A DNA stretch of 54,427 nucleotides from Caryophanales bacterium (GCA_021621525.1 JAJVUU010000003.1:1-54427), one strand, 5' to 3'; counted from the stretch's first letter, positions 17,301 through 26,001 are shown. A program made the numbers and translations. The notes: generated from the sequence alone by a model not told the origin.

Positions 17301-19252
17301 AGATAATTGGAAAAGTCGAAATCATTGCTGAAAAGAAGGCTCTTCATCAAGGAAGGATACATTTCCTTGAACAGATTGGAATCCACGCTCTTGTCAAGGA
17401 GTCGGACAAGCTGGTCCGTCGTATTGGGATCGCGGATATCGATCCTATCCAGATGTTCCAGGTCGATAGCCGAATTCTTCTCGAAAAGGATATCCATCAT
17501 ATCGAACATCGTATTGAATTCGTTCCTGTACTTCGCTACGGAATAACCTTGGAAGATTTTGTCGAAATCTATGTCCTTGACAAAAGAAGAGAGGCTCGGC
17601 ACGGTCGAAAGAGTGCTTGACAGAATCGTCGGAACGGAAATCACCTTGAACAGGGTCGTATCAAGGATTCCCTTTTCCTGTTTGTCCTTATCATCGCTTC
17701 CGACGATGAGATCACAAAGTTCTTTTCTTTTATCAGCATCCTTCATGCTGGTAAGCATGCCTTGGGTGATTTTATCGGTCTTGAAATCGGACGTGATGTC
17801 AAAGCCGATGTTGCGGAAGAAGCGAAGGGCTGCCCTGGCATAGATACGCAAATCATCAGACCAGTCGACGTTTTCATACTTTTCGCTTTCCATCGGAAGG
17901 ACGTCGTATCCCATGTTGTGAAGGTAATGGGCAAGAGCAGAGACGATATGGGAAATGTTCTTCTTGAAGGTCTGCAGCTGGCCAAGCTCAGAGACAGCGT
18001 CAGCATATCCATCGATCTGCCCGTCTGTCAAAGTGCTGGTATTGAAGGTGAAGTTCTTGAAATCTATCTTTTCACCGGTGAGCATCGGCTCTATGCAGCC
18101 ATCATATACTTCGGAATAGATGGAACTGATGATGGTGAGTTCATTCTTCCAGTCGACATTGCTGAAATCAAGCTGCTCGATGGCAAAGGTATTGCCTGAA
18201 ATATAGTTCATTCCGACATCGATAAGAGGTGGAACGAGAGCCATCATCATCGGATTGTTGATGACGGAATCGATAAGGCTGGTCACAGTAGCCTTGGAAA
18301 GAAGCTGGGCAAAGTTGACGGTCACTGCCTTCGAGGCCTGGTCATAGGAAATCGTCTCATCCTTGAAGAGCGGTTTGGAAACATCGAACACCGAGTCGAT
18401 CAAGCCATTGAAGGAAACCTGCGTTCCATTGACGCTGACGGCGGTAGCCTTGTTCATGACGAGGGAATCAAAGCCGAAAAGCGAGGTCGTATGATATAGA
18501 AGCGAGGAATCCACGACATCCATATAGCCGGAAATCCTATCTCTCTCCTGCTGATTCACGCCCACCGTACCCAAGATGTCATCGATACCATCCCTGTTCT
18601 TCAGGGCATTGGTGGCAAGGGCACTGAAGGGAGCCAGAAGGACGATGACGAAGAGGAACTGCTGGACAGCTCCAAGGATGGCGCCCGGAACCTTGAGAAG
18701 CGGCCATGTCTTCTTGGCCTTCTTCCTGACCGTTCCATCGTCCTCAAGAAGTCCCTGTTGCAGGACATCGCTTCCTTTCTTGGATTTTCTTGCTTTTCTT
18801 TCCTTCTTGTTCTCGACAGGAAGGATGAAGCGGAAGATGCCTTGATATAGGATGAGGGTCAATAGAGAGGCAATCAGCTGAATGACGACCATGCCAAGGA
18901 AAAACACCAAGAAGGCAAGAAGGGAATTGACGATGGCAAAGACCGTCGCATAGATAGATAATCCGCTGATAGGCGAAATGAGACCGGCTTCCGTGATGAG
19001 GTTAGCCAAATACGTCTGCAATGTGATAGCGCTTTCTGAATGTACGATTCCTTGGATGTTGATGTTTCCGATGGCATTGGCTATATAGGGTGAAACAAAG
19101 ACAAGGACGACAATCAGAATTGTTTTGACGATGGTTTTGAGGGTCGTCTTGTAGATTCCTTTCCAAAAGCCTATCAGACCAGCCAAAAGGGAGGCGAGGA
19201 TGACAGCGACGAAAAGAAGAATCATCAGAAGGCTCAGTGTATCATTGGACAT
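14387..19252 (-). CDS. Giant CvpA-like membrane protein (1,621 aa)
   Basis: The N-terminal ~215 residues contain about four membrane helices (near 7-29, 39-60, 101-135, 190-212) split by a Lys-rich cytosolic loop (145-185). The layout resembles the CvpA family, which is normally only about 160-200 residues. The remaining ~1,400 residues are predicted to lie outside the membrane. They are rich in Asp, Ser, Phe, Leu and Met, lack Cys-rich motifs and contain no domain I recognise. No enzymatic motif is visible. No Shine-Dalgarno precedes the ATG, and TATAAT at 19268-19273 leaves a leader of only ~8 nt. It is transcribed alone. Possible roles are cell-envelope assembly or lipid/protein transfer, by inference only. 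Confidence 0.8.
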   Translation of the reverse strand: MSNDTLSLLMILLFVAVILASLLAGLIGFWKGIYKTTLKTIVKTILIVVLVFVSPYIANAIGNINIQGIVHSESAITLQTYLANLITEAGLISPISGLSIYATVFAIVNSLLAFLVFFLGMVVIQLIASLLTLILYQGIFRFILPVENKKERKARKSKKGSDVLQQGLLEDDGTVRKKAKKTWPLLKVPGAILGAVQQFLFVIVLLAPFSALATNALKNRDGIDDILGTVGVNQQERDRISGYMDVVDSSLLYHTTSLFGFDSLVMNKATAVSVNGTQVSFNGLIDSVFDVSKPLFKDETISYDQASKAVTVNFAQLLSKATVTSLIDSVINNPMMMALVPPLIDVGMNYISGNTFAIEQLDFSNVDWKNELTIISSIYSEVYDGCIEPMLTGEKIDFKNFTFNTSTLTDGQIDGYADAVSELGQLQTFKKNISHIVSALAHYLHNMGYDVLPMESEKYENVDWSDDLRIYARAALRFFRNIGFDITSDFKTDKITQGMLTSMKDADKRKELCDLIVGSDDKDKQEKGILDTTLFKVISVPTILSSTLSTVPSLSSFVKDIDFDKIFQGYSVAKYRNEFNTMFDMMDILFEKNSAIDLEHLDRIDIRDPNTTDQLVRLLDKSVDSNLFKEMYPSLMKSLLFSNDFDFSNYLYGLTPYNFNYDSDSFIQDFKTLLGLMPEIQKFTSLMSDSTKGTATKITEMVNLGVIDDLLGFVTGSSFFNSDQLTGVTSEKQKNVNVYTFLNGLFNIDMFKEIGFRLPTLEEFQFDADDWDGEIKTIGSVLKSLSKNADFIASESKKITDIKDCDAVGEMISTAMDSKIFGPSILQIIDSSLNDYFVQIGLPLKLNEMRNAYWKEDSDDIAKLLSLIQMMDLEHLDFGSLDPERLNSMLTIFSQMNIINPGKQHVDGKDPFGEAIYSIFDKNHLSSLLGGTEFSKDLFNLSSMTGWTTFDPTSNKTTKSMKNYQGDDVDYPYSEKGEIHTLCALISHLQKYMKNDPDAFADGKLPDTFADDIQDLLDSQLLRKMLAQVFKNVISSIDMPKELDGFISSIDFDSFLNLSSEEAKNEISMLTRLSKMAVETYEGTNRLEYIFSHIFELQEKHVRPEDPSSKTLLDELDELLDSLSSSKLLNTKKAGYKFSPMGYFMKGIIEMSGLSSSVTMIDHEGYVEPVLDGMLLDIGSQQMASEIIHLKKILSLLQGIGSGASGKIDFQISGLEKEKISQLLEAMMDSKVFYRYPVYMLKTMVNQMNLAEYIKDPKDDTRTIHPFVFDIHILSPDDVKRYWKNDIDHLLNIIFDSSLKDMIQSGSDFDSLDVTDMDLGFLYEMGQMNCFKENRSYIVYHLLSKAIPKDADGQVFTFDTILRESKNTPYGENADVWIFEDLLFSIPSKTVFLHDLDMVKGLFSSIYTMVPNLDKESTDFSLIHFADWMSQCIDFTNGEDGNTDFYRSKLASEILAGALSQALKNPLLSRLHVDGDFFYQNDYFFINPIEGNGLDGIIKMTTTKLSADKLYFSKSELLMIFTLLGRKDSFAEEGITSEEKKFNYFLSLSEYENHNSKLVGHTKVDTSSENVKPLEEYITSLPVLENGTLIPTTIAKVYEEKGVVEPVFYQEKIEAIQDYIQ

Positions 19253-19267
19253 AGGGATTTTTTATTT

Positions 19268-19273
19268 ATTATA
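19268..19273 (-). promoter_or_regulatory. -10 element of giant CvpA-like gene
   Basis: TATAAT on the minus strand ends 15 nt before the start codon; the -35 is poor. It is divergent from the CPBP promoter. Confidence 0.45.
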
Positions 19274-19295
19274 GCAAACGAACGCCGCTCTCATC

Positions 19296-19301
19296 TATAA
19301 T
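19296..19301 (+). promoter_or_regulatory. -10 element of CPBP/TraX-like operon
   Basis: TATAAT, 26 nt before ATG 19328. No convincing -35. Confidence 0.45.
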
Positions 19302-19327
19302 AATTGTCAAATCATCCGAGGTACCCC

Positions 19328-20224
19328 ATGGAATTATTCAACAATGAAGATTCATCGACAAAAAAATATGTCCCTGACAACAACATCAAAGGTTTCTTCC
19401 CCCGTTCGGAACTGAATGACTGGACACCCTTATGGGAGAAACTTGCCTTTTTCCTGATCGGCTTTCTAGGCCTGAAGCTTTATTCCCTCATCGTGCAATA
19501 CATCATCCTGGCAACACCCCTCGTTTCCATCAAGGATGGTGTGGTCAGCGTATCCAATCTGGCCTATGCCCTGATCAATTTCTTCACCTATTTCCTTTTG
19601 GTCATCACTTTTGTCCTGTTCATCTTCCTTGACAGGAGAAAGACATATCAGAGGTTCTTCAACGAACTCAAGCAACCCAAGACCTACCTTTGGGCTCTTG
19701 TCGCCTTCGGCATGGTGATCGCCTTGCAGAACATCCTCAGCCTTTCCTTCTCTGCCATCTTTCCGTTCTATGGAAGCAACGCCAACCAGAATTCCATCGA
19801 GACGATCTTTGCCGCTTCTCCTGTTTTGATTTTCATCATGACCGTCTTCTTTGCTCCCTTCTGCGAAGAGCTGACCTATCGTATCGGACTTGTCGACACC
19901 GTCGGCCACAAATACAATCTGAGATGGCTTGGCATCGCCATATCCGCACTTGTCTTCGGTCTCATCCATGCAGACATCATCAACTCCTTCCGTGACCTCG
20001 CCAACGGAATCGCCTCCGGCTTAGGCGATGCGGAAATCACCAATTTGAAGAACAATCTGTATAACGAGCTGCTCAACCTTCCTGTGTATATGTTCTCCGG
20101 CTTTGCCCTCGGCTTTGTCTATGCAAAGTCCGGCAAGATCACTTCCAGCATGATGGGACATATGGGTGTCAACCTTTTCTCCATGGTCGTCACCATCATC
20201 CAGATGGCTTCCAAAAATGCATAA
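19328..20224 (+). CDS. CPBP-family intramembrane glutamic protease
   Basis: 298 residues and multiple membrane helices. The three catalytic motifs of CPBP/Rce1-like proteases are present in order: EELTYR (Glu180, Glu181, Arg185), FGLIHAD and the late His in MMGHMGVN. Bacterial members process membrane peptides or mature bacteriocins, but the substrate here is unknown. ATG 19328 has GAGG upstream. The next gene starts 8 bp before its stop, indicating co-translation. Confidence 0.9.
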   Translation: MELFNNEDSSTKKYVPDNNIKGFFPRSELNDWTPLWEKLAFFLIGFLGLKLYSLIVQYIILATPLVSIKDGVVSVSNLAYALINFFTYFLLVITFVLFIFLDRRKTYQRFFNELKQPKTYLWALVAFGMVIALQNILSLSFSAIFPFYGSNANQNSIETIFAASPVLIFIMTVFFAPFCEELTYRIGLVDTVGHKYNLRWLGIAISALVFGLIHADIINSFRDLANGIASGLGDAEITNLKNNLYNELLNLPVYMFSGFALGFVYAKSGKITSSMMGHMGVNLFSMVVTIIQMASKNA

Positions 20225-21098
20225 TCCATCCCAGGAAAGAACTTTTGGTCTATCCTCTTTCTGGATAAAGGTCATCGCCTGTCTTCTGATGGCCTTGGAC
20301 CATATCGCATTGCTATTCATCCCTCTTGGAAGCGGCATGGAGATTCCGCTTCCCTATTATCTTCTCAGGGCTATTGGCAAGATGGCTTTCCCCATCTTTG
20401 CCTTCCTGGCCGTCGAAGGTGCCTATAAGACGAAGAACGTCAAATGGTACCTGCTTCGTCTTGGAGGGATGGCCTTGCTTCTTGACGGCATCGGATATGC
20501 CTTCGGGGGCATCTTCCAAATCAAGATTGCCGACAATCCTCTCATCGGCAATGCGTTCACCGATATGTTCCTGGGTGTCCTTGCCATCACCCTTTTAAGA
20601 AAGAAGAACCGCTATTCCCTTCTTGCCGTCCTCCCCATCCTATATGCCGTCTTTTCCGACTTTACGATATCAGACACCTATGGCACCCTCTTCAAGTCCG
20701 ATTGGGGAACATTCAGCATCTGTCTCTTTGTCGCCTACTTCATCTTCCGTGAGTTGGCAGACGTCTATGCAAAAAGGAAAAGCCAGCAATATGGTGTCCC
20801 GTTCACACAAGAGAGCATCTTCCGCCTGGAAAGAGATTCCATGCTCATCGGCTTGATTCTCATCGAAGCCGTCTTCTACCTGATTTACCGCATCGACAGG
20901 ACGTGCTTCATCATACCAAATGAGTTCGTCCCCATCGGAACCTATTCGACCTTGGCTGCCGTGATCCTCTTCTTCTATAACGGCAAGAAGGGATATTCCA
21001 GCAAATATATCCAATATGGTTTCTATCTCTACTATCCCCTTCATCTCCTCATCCTCGGCATCATTTCCATGTTCTGTGGCGTTCTTGCAGGCATGTAA
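20217..21098 (+). CDS. TraX-family multipass membrane protein
   Basis: 293 residues with about nine hydrophobic helices. The N-terminal stretch DHIALLF followed by AIGKMAFPIFAFLAVEG is typical of TraX-like proteins, whose best-known member N-acetylates pilin; many chromosomal homologues have no known substrate. The C-terminal YYPLHLLIL also occurs in this fold. ATG 20217 overlaps the CPBP gene by 8 bp. Acyl transfer to a surface polymer is plausible but not shown. Confidence 0.82.
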   Translation: MHNPSQERTFGLSSFWIKVIACLLMALDHIALLFIPLGSGMEIPLPYYLLRAIGKMAFPIFAFLAVEGAYKTKNVKWYLLRLGGMALLLDGIGYAFGGIFQIKIADNPLIGNAFTDMFLGVLAITLLRKKNRYSLLAVLPILYAVFSDFTISDTYGTLFKSDWGTFSICLFVAYFIFRELADVYAKRKSQQYGVPFTQESIFRLERDSMLIGLILIEAVFYLIYRIDRTCFIIPNEFVPIGTYSTLAAVILFFYNGKKGYSSKYIQYGFYLYYPLHLLILGIISMFCGVLAGM

Positions 21099-21157
21099 GC
21101 AAATCGATTGCAGTTTCATGCGTTTTGGTTTATCTTGTAGAAAAGGAGAATCAGCCT

Positions 21158-21505
21158 ATGATCAAGAAACTAGAAAAAATGGAAGATTTCGTCACTACCA
21201 TCAAAAATGAAAAGAAGGTCCTCGTCGATTTCAACGCAACCTGGTGTGGTCCATGCAGGATGATGGGCAGGGTCATCGAGGATGTCGAAGAGGATTATCC
21301 TGACATCACCTTCCTCAAGGTCGATACCGATCAATTCCCGCAGATTGCCCAGCAGTTCGGCATCATGTCGATTCCTACCCTCATCCCCTTCATCGACGGA
21401 AAGAGAAACTTCATCGTGGAAGAAGGCGAAAAGAAGGATGTCCTGCTCGGAGCAAGGGACGAGGATGCTTTCCGCAACATCCTTGGCGATACTTTCAGCA
21501 TCTGA
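21158..21505 (+). CDS. Thioredoxin
   Basis: 115 residues, single thioredoxin fold with active site WCGPC (Cys30, Cys33) and the cis-Pro segment MSIPTL. No signal peptide, so it is a cytosolic disulfide reductase. AAAAGGAG (21141-21148) selects ATG 21158 over an upstream in-frame start. The C-terminal part (DVLLGARDEDAF) is more acidic than in classic TrxA, so it may serve a particular partner. A terminator follows. Confidence 0.93.
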   Translation: MIKKLEKMEDFVTTIKNEKKVLVDFNATWCGPCRMMGRVIEDVEEDYPDITFLKVDTDQFPQIAQQFGIMSIPTLIPFIDGKRNFIVEEGEKKDVLLGARDEDAFRNILGDTFSI

Positions 21506-21510
21506 AGACA

Positions 21511-21534
21511 AAATCCGGGATTTCCGGATTTTTT
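21511..21534 (+). terminator. Terminator after thioredoxin
   Basis: 8-bp stem AAATCCGG/CCGGATTT, loop GATTT, then T-run. Confidence 0.88.
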
Positions 21535-21545
21535 CGATGCTACAG

Positions 21546-21574
21546 TTGAAACTGATTTTGTGTCGTACTAAAAT
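21546..21574 (+). promoter_or_regulatory. Promoter of mscL
   Basis: TTGAAA (21546-21551), 17 bp, TAAAAT (21569-21574). Confidence 0.7.
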
Positions 21575-21599
21575 ATCCCACGTATCGGGGTATATACAT

Positions 21600-22274
21600 A
21601 TGAAAAAACTTACAGAGGAAGAAAAAGAAGATAAGAAATCAGCAAAAAAACAGGCTAAGGAACAGAGAAAGGCTGAAGGAAAGACTCTTTGGCAGGAATT
21701 CAAGAAGTTCATCTCCAGAGGCAACGTCCTTGACATGGCCGTCGGTGTCATCATGGGCTCTGCCTTCTCCGCCATCGTCACTGCCTTCACCAACATTCTC
21801 TTAAGCGTCTGCACCTGGGGTGTCCCGGGCGGTCTCAAAGGGCTTGTCACCGTCCTTCCGGCTGCCAATCCAGCACAGAAGGGTATGGATGTTACCAATG
21901 GTCTTGGACAGTTCTTCAAGGCCGGGGATTTGCAGAATCTTGCCAAGAGCTATGCCGACGCAACCTATGGCGCTGATGTCGTAGCCAAGAATCCGACCTT
22001 GATTGAAAACGTCAAGAACACCATTCTCAGCAAGTACACGCTTCACGGCACCACCTACACCTACAACATGTCTGCCGTCATCGACTGGGGAACCTTCATC
22101 AATGCCATCATCTCCTTCCTCATCATCGCTCTCACCCTGTTTGTCATCGTCAAGGTCTTCCACAGCATCAATGACAAGAGAAAGGCTTTCGAAGCCCAGA
22201 TGGCTCTCAAGGTCCAGCAGGCCAAGGAAGCTGACGGAAAAGAATCCGATAAGACAGACGAAGAAGCCAAGTAA
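21600..22274 (+). CDS. mscL: Large-conductance mechanosensitive channel MscL, long-loop form
   Basis: 224 residues, against about 130-150 in classic MscL. The cytosolic N-terminal helix is preceded by a Lys/Glu-rich extension (1-28). FKKFISRGNVLDMAVGVIMG is the conserved first-helix signature and TFINAIISFLIIALTLFVIVKVF is the second helix. The extracellular loop between them is about 100 residues instead of about 35, including GVPGGLKGLVTVLP and a predicted helix. The channel releases solutes on hypo-osmotic shock. The expanded loop may alter gating stiffness; related anaerobic Firmicutes have similar versions to my knowledge. Confidence 0.93.
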   Translation: MKKLTEEEKEDKKSAKKQAKEQRKAEGKTLWQEFKKFISRGNVLDMAVGVIMGSAFSAIVTAFTNILLSVCTWGVPGGLKGLVTVLPAANPAQKGMDVTNGLGQFFKAGDLQNLAKSYADATYGADVVAKNPTLIENVKNTILSKYTLHGTTYTYNMSAVIDWGTFINAIISFLIIALTLFVIVKVFHSINDKRKAFEAQMALKVQQAKEADGKESDKTDEEAK

Positions 22275-22299
22275 ATCCACAAGTCAGAAAGTCAGACTC

Positions 22300-22330
22300 A
22301 AGGCAGATTCCTTCCGGGTCTGCCTTTTTT
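22300..22330 (+). terminator. Terminator after mscL
   Basis: AAGGCAGA/TCTGCCTT stem followed by a six-T run. Confidence 0.85.
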
Positions 22331-22339
22331 CGTGCAATG

Positions 22340-22365
22340 GAAAACCAGGCCGCAGCCTGGTTTTC
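22340..22365. terminator. Bidirectional terminator between mscL and guaB
   Basis: A perfect 11-bp stem GAAAACCAGGC/GCCTGGTTTTC with loop CGCA lies between convergent genes. The A/T flanks allow function on either strand, mainly for guaB. Confidence 0.8.
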
Positions 22366-22371
22366 AAACGA

Positions 22372-23841
22372 CTAATGGTTTTCCTGATAATAGTTCGGAG
22401 CTTCCTTGGTGATATCGATGTCATGAGGATGGGATTCCTTGAGGGAAGCCGAGGTGATCTTGACAAACTCGCTCTTCTCCTGAAGTTCCTTGATCGAAGA
22501 GACGCCAAGATAGCCCATACCGGAACGAATGCCGCCGAGAAGTTCAAATATGACATCCCCTGCCGAGCCACGGAAGGGAACTCTTCCTTCGACACCTTCG
22601 GGAACAAGCTTCCTGTGTCCGCTCTGGAAATAGCGGTCCGCAGAACCATGCGCCTGTTGCATGGCCCCTAATGAACCCATGCCACGATAGACTTTATATT
22701 CACGTCCATGATAGATTTCCGTATCCCCTGGAGCTTCTTCGCATCCGCCGAAGATGGCACCCATCATGACGGTGTCCGCACCGGCGGCAAGAGCCTTGGT
22801 GATGTCACCCGAATACTTGATTCCGCCATCTCCGATGATCGGGCATCCGAATTCCTCGCTGGCACGCTTGGCTTCCATGATGGCCGTGATCTGGGGTACG
22901 CCCATACCGGAGATGATACGTGTCGTACAGATGGATCCAGGACCCATGCCGACCTTGACGGCATCTGCTCCGGCTTCCATCAGGTCTTTTGCACCTTCGT
23001 AGGTAGCGACGTTTCCGGCGATGACATCCACATCCGGGAAGTTCTTCTTGAGTTCCTTCAGGGCAAGGATGACGTTCTTGCTGTCTCCATGGGCAGAATC
23101 CAATACCAGGACATCGACACCGGCATCGATGAGAGCCTTGGCTCTCAACAGATAATCCTTGGTGATGCCGATACCGGCACCGCAGAGAAGCCTTCCATAT
23201 TTATCCTTGGCAGAATTGGGGAACTGCTGGATCTTGTCGATATCCTTGATGGTGATGAGGCCTTTCAGATGGAATCCTTCGTCGACGATCGGGAGTTTTT
23301 CCTTCTTGGCCCTGGATAGGATGCCTTTGGCTTCCTCCAAAGTGGTTCCAAGCCTTCCGACGACAAGGTTGTCCTTTGTCATGACAGAAGAAATCTTCTG
23401 TTCCATGTCCGTCTCGAATTTGAGATCCCTGTTGGTGATGATGCCGACGAGTCTGTTCTCCTCATCCGTGACCGGAATGCCGCTGATATGATAGTCAGCC
23501 ATGATTTTCAGGGCATCGTTGAGTGTCCTGTCTCCGGAAAGGGTGATGGGATCGGTGATGACACCGTTTTCGCTCCTCTTGACCTTGTCGACCTCCTTGG
23601 CCTGTGCTTCGATGGTCATATTCTTGTGAATGATACCGATACCGCCCTCCCTGGCTAAGGCGATAGCCATGGCCGATTCGGTGACCGTATCCATGGCAGC
23701 CGAAAGAAGAGGGATGTTCAAGGTGATGTGTTTGGTCAGTCTTGCCTTGAGGGATACCATGTCCGGTGTAATTTCGGAATACCTCGGAAGCAAGAGGACG
23801 TCATCGAACGTAATGCCTTCCATGACAATCTTGTTTTTCAT
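22372..23841 (-). CDS. guaB: Inosine-5'-monophosphate dehydrogenase
   Basis: 489 residues. It oxidises IMP to XMP with NAD+, the first committed step to GMP. The TIM barrel is interrupted by two CBS domains (about residues 95-205). The catalytic Cys305 lies in GMGPGSICTTR, and the flap carries YRGMGSLGAM. GGAG precedes the start codon. No purine riboswitch or PurR-like box is evident in the short leader. It stands alone, with a promoter at 23897-23925. Confidence 0.98.
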   Translation of the reverse strand: MKNKIVMEGITFDDVLLLPRYSEITPDMVSLKARLTKHITLNIPLLSAAMDTVTESAMAIALAREGGIGIIHKNMTIEAQAKEVDKVKRSENGVITDPITLSGDRTLNDALKIMADYHISGIPVTDEENRLVGIITNRDLKFETDMEQKISSVMTKDNLVVGRLGTTLEEAKGILSRAKKEKLPIVDEGFHLKGLITIKDIDKIQQFPNSAKDKYGRLLCGAGIGITKDYLLRAKALIDAGVDVLVLDSAHGDSKNVILALKELKKNFPDVDVIAGNVATYEGAKDLMEAGADAVKVGMGPGSICTTRIISGMGVPQITAIMEAKRASEEFGCPIIGDGGIKYSGDITKALAAGADTVMMGAIFGGCEEAPGDTEIYHGREYKVYRGMGSLGAMQQAHGSADRYFQSGHRKLVPEGVEGRVPFRGSAGDVIFELLGGIRSGMGYLGVSSIKELQEKSEFVKITSASLKESHPHDIDITKEAPNYYQENH

Positions 23842-23896
23842 TTTGTGCTCCTTTTCTATGTACCATATCTCATCATCCCGGATTTATATGTGGAAT

Positions 23897-23925
23897 ATAC
23901 TACCTATGAAAAGGTTGTTTTTCAA
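23897..23925 (-). promoter_or_regulatory. Promoter of guaB
   Basis: On the minus strand TTGAAA (23925-23920), 17 bp, TAGTAT (23902-23897). Confidence 0.6.
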
Positions 23926-23952
23926 GACCAAAATGACAAATCCGAAAAAACG

Positions 23953-25263
23953 TCATCTCATGACGACTTCAAAGCACATGTCCTTCTTGTAATGGGAACG
24001 GATGCTGACCTGATAATGATAGGTATCGCAGATCTGCTTGACGATGGCAAGGCCAAGGCCGCTTCCCTTGCGTTCATTGTCATCCCCGGATTTTCCCTGA
24101 TAGAATCGTTCAAAGACCTTTTCCCTATCCTCATCATGGACCTGGCAGCCCGTATTATAGACACGGAAGACGATGTTCTTCTTTTCATTCCTCAGGCTGA
24201 CACGGATGATTTTCTCCCCCTGGGTATATTTCATGGCGTTGTCCAAAAGGAGATTGACCAGCCTTGTCAGGTTCTTCCGGTCGGCCTTTTCAAGGACGAT
24301 GCCTTCTTCGATGTCATAGCTGTAGTCGATTTCCCGTTCGAAGGATACGGCGTCAAAAGAGAGGCACAGGTTCATAACAAGCTCGGAAAGACGGACTTCC
24401 TCAAGGACCTTGGGTGCTGTCTCAAGCTTGGATAAGGCGATCATGTCCAGGACGGTTTCATTCATGTTCTTGCATTGCTGGATGATGTTGCGGACATAGT
24501 CGGCATTCTCCGGATTGCGGTCGGAGAGGACTTCCGCCTCGGCCGTGATGATGGCAAGAGGCGTCTTGAGTTCATGGCTGGCATTGGCGACAAATTCCTT
24601 TTCATGCCGGATGGTATCCTTGGTAGGCTTCATGACGCGGTTGGAGATGACATAGACGGCAGGTATCATCAAAAGAAAGCCGATGCCCAGGACAAGAAGA
24701 AGGGTCATCGCAAAAGAAGAGTTGGCCTCAAGCTCGCTCTTCCTGTCGATGCCGGCATAGACCAAAGTCTCGTCAGGGACATCGATAGGTCTGGTGATGA
24801 GATCGGGACTCTTCTCGATATCCAGGTTCTTCTCGATATATTCGGAATCCATGACGGAAAAGTAGTAATCTTCAAAGAGAAAATCACTTCTTGAATCCAC
24901 CGTGGGATAATTCTTCAGGCAATACTCGACATAACCACGGTTGACATCATTGTCGTTGTCCTTGGGTAGAAAGGTAGAGCCATCGGAATCGATGATGTAG
25001 ACAAAAATCTGGGAATTCCCGTCAATAAGGATGTCATCTTCGCTATAATAGCCGTATGTCGCATTGATGGAATTGACGATGACCTGGTTAAGCTGAGTAT
25101 AGGCATTGCCCCTGATGTTCCTCTTCTGAAAAGCAGGCACAAGAAAACCGACCAGGATTTCAAAGACGGCCATGACGGACATGACGAGGACGGTGATGAA
25201 GATACGTTCCCGGAAGATGAGCCTTCTAGCGTCCGTACCGCTGCTTTTAGCCCTGTTCTTCAT
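23953..25263 (-). CDS. Membrane sensor histidine kinase
   Basis: 436 residues from ATG 25263. A first membrane helix near 18-42, an extracytoplasmic sensor of ~140 residues, and a second helix near 188-210 precede the kinase core. His230 is in ASHELKTPLA (H box); the N box LLLDNAMKYT and G boxes (ERKGSGLGLAI) follow. It phosphorylates the OmpR-type regulator encoded just upstream, overlapping that gene by 17 bp. No HAMP domain is obvious. The sensed signal is unknown. Confidence 0.93.
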   Translation of the reverse strand: MKNRAKSSGTDARRLIFRERIFITVLVMSVMAVFEILVGFLVPAFQKRNIRGNAYTQLNQVIVNSINATYGYYSEDDILIDGNSQIFVYIIDSDGSTFLPKDNDNDVNRGYVEYCLKNYPTVDSRSDFLFEDYYFSVMDSEYIEKNLDIEKSPDLITRPIDVPDETLVYAGIDRKSELEANSSFAMTLLLVLGIGFLLMIPAVYVISNRVMKPTKDTIRHEKEFVANASHELKTPLAIITAEAEVLSDRNPENADYVRNIIQQCKNMNETVLDMIALSKLETAPKVLEEVRLSELVMNLCLSFDAVSFEREIDYSYDIEEGIVLEKADRKNLTRLVNLLLDNAMKYTQGEKIIRVSLRNEKKNIVFRVYNTGCQVHDEDREKVFERFYQGKSGDDNERKGSGLGLAIVKQICDTYHYQVSIRSHYKKDMCFEVVMR

Positions 25264-25939
25264 CTTTATTGGTGACAAGCTTGTAGCCGACATTGCGGAC
25301 AGATTTGATAAAGGTGTCCGACTTGATGAATTCCAGCTTCTTTCTCAGGAATGATATATAAACCTCGACGGAATTGTAGTTGTTGTCAGGGTTGTCCATA
25401 CCCCAGACCTTCTCCATGATCAAAGATTTTTCAGTGATCTTCTTTGAATTGTTCATGAGGAGTTCCATGATCTGGAACTCCTTCAGGGACAATGCGATGG
25501 AGCTGTCGTTCTTGATCATCATATGATTGAGCTTGTCAAGCTTGATATCGCCAAAGGAGACGTCATCGGGTACGATGGTACCTTTTCTTCTTGTCAGAAC
25601 GAAAAGTCTTGCAAGAAGCTCCTCTAGGACAAAAGGCTTGGTCAGGTAATCATCGGCACCTGCAAGAAGACATTCGACCTTGTCTTCCGTGGAACTCTTT
25701 GCCGTCAGGACGATGATAGGAGTCTGGTTCTTCTCCGTCCTCAGATCGCGGATGATGGAAAGTCCGTCCTTATAGGGAAGCATCAGATCGAGGACCATCA
25801 CGTCATAGCAGTTCTTCCTTGCCTCTTTGAAGCCTTCCAGGCCGTCATACCTTACGGTGCAGTCGACCTTCCTCATCTTCAGGTATTCCTTGATGGCGTC
25901 GGCAAGCTGAACCTTGTCTTCTACCACGAGTACTTTCAT
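25247..25939 (-). CDS. OmpR/PhoB-family response regulator
   Basis: 230 residues. The receiver domain has VVEDK, phosphoacceptor Asp51 in VLDLMLP, Thr in LTAKSS and Lys in YLTKPF. The C-terminal winged helix ends SVEVYISFLRKKLE...VRNVGYKL, the typical OmpR recognition segment. A strong AAGGAGG precedes the ATG. It forms an operon with the kinase. Confidence 0.96.
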   Translation of the reverse strand: MKVLVVEDKVQLADAIKEYLKMRKVDCTVRYDGLEGFKEARKNCYDVMVLDLMLPYKDGLSIIRDLRTEKNQTPIIVLTAKSSTEDKVECLLAGADDYLTKPFVLEELLARLFVLTRRKGTIVPDDVSFGDIKLDKLNHMMIKNDSSIALSLKEFQIMELLMNNSKKITEKSLIMEKVWGMDNPDNNYNSVEVYISFLRKKLEFIKSDTFIKSVRNVGYKLVTNKDEEQG

Positions 25940-25971
25940 TGCTGGTCCTCCTTATCGATATAATAAGATAT

Positions 25972-26001
25972 ATTCTAGAATAATCCTGAGGTTGACGGCA
26001 A
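25972..26001 (-). promoter_or_regulatory. Promoter of OmpR-type two-component operon
   Basis: Minus-strand TTGCCG (26001-25996), 18 bp, TAGAAT (25977-25972). The palindrome TATTCTAGAATA (25971-25982) covers the -10 and may be an operator, possibly autoregulatory. Confidence 0.5.

Noticed and set aside
23842..23952. Possible purine riboswitch before guaB
   Set aside because: No conserved purine-aptamer loops are present; the leader is short and a normal promoter explains it.
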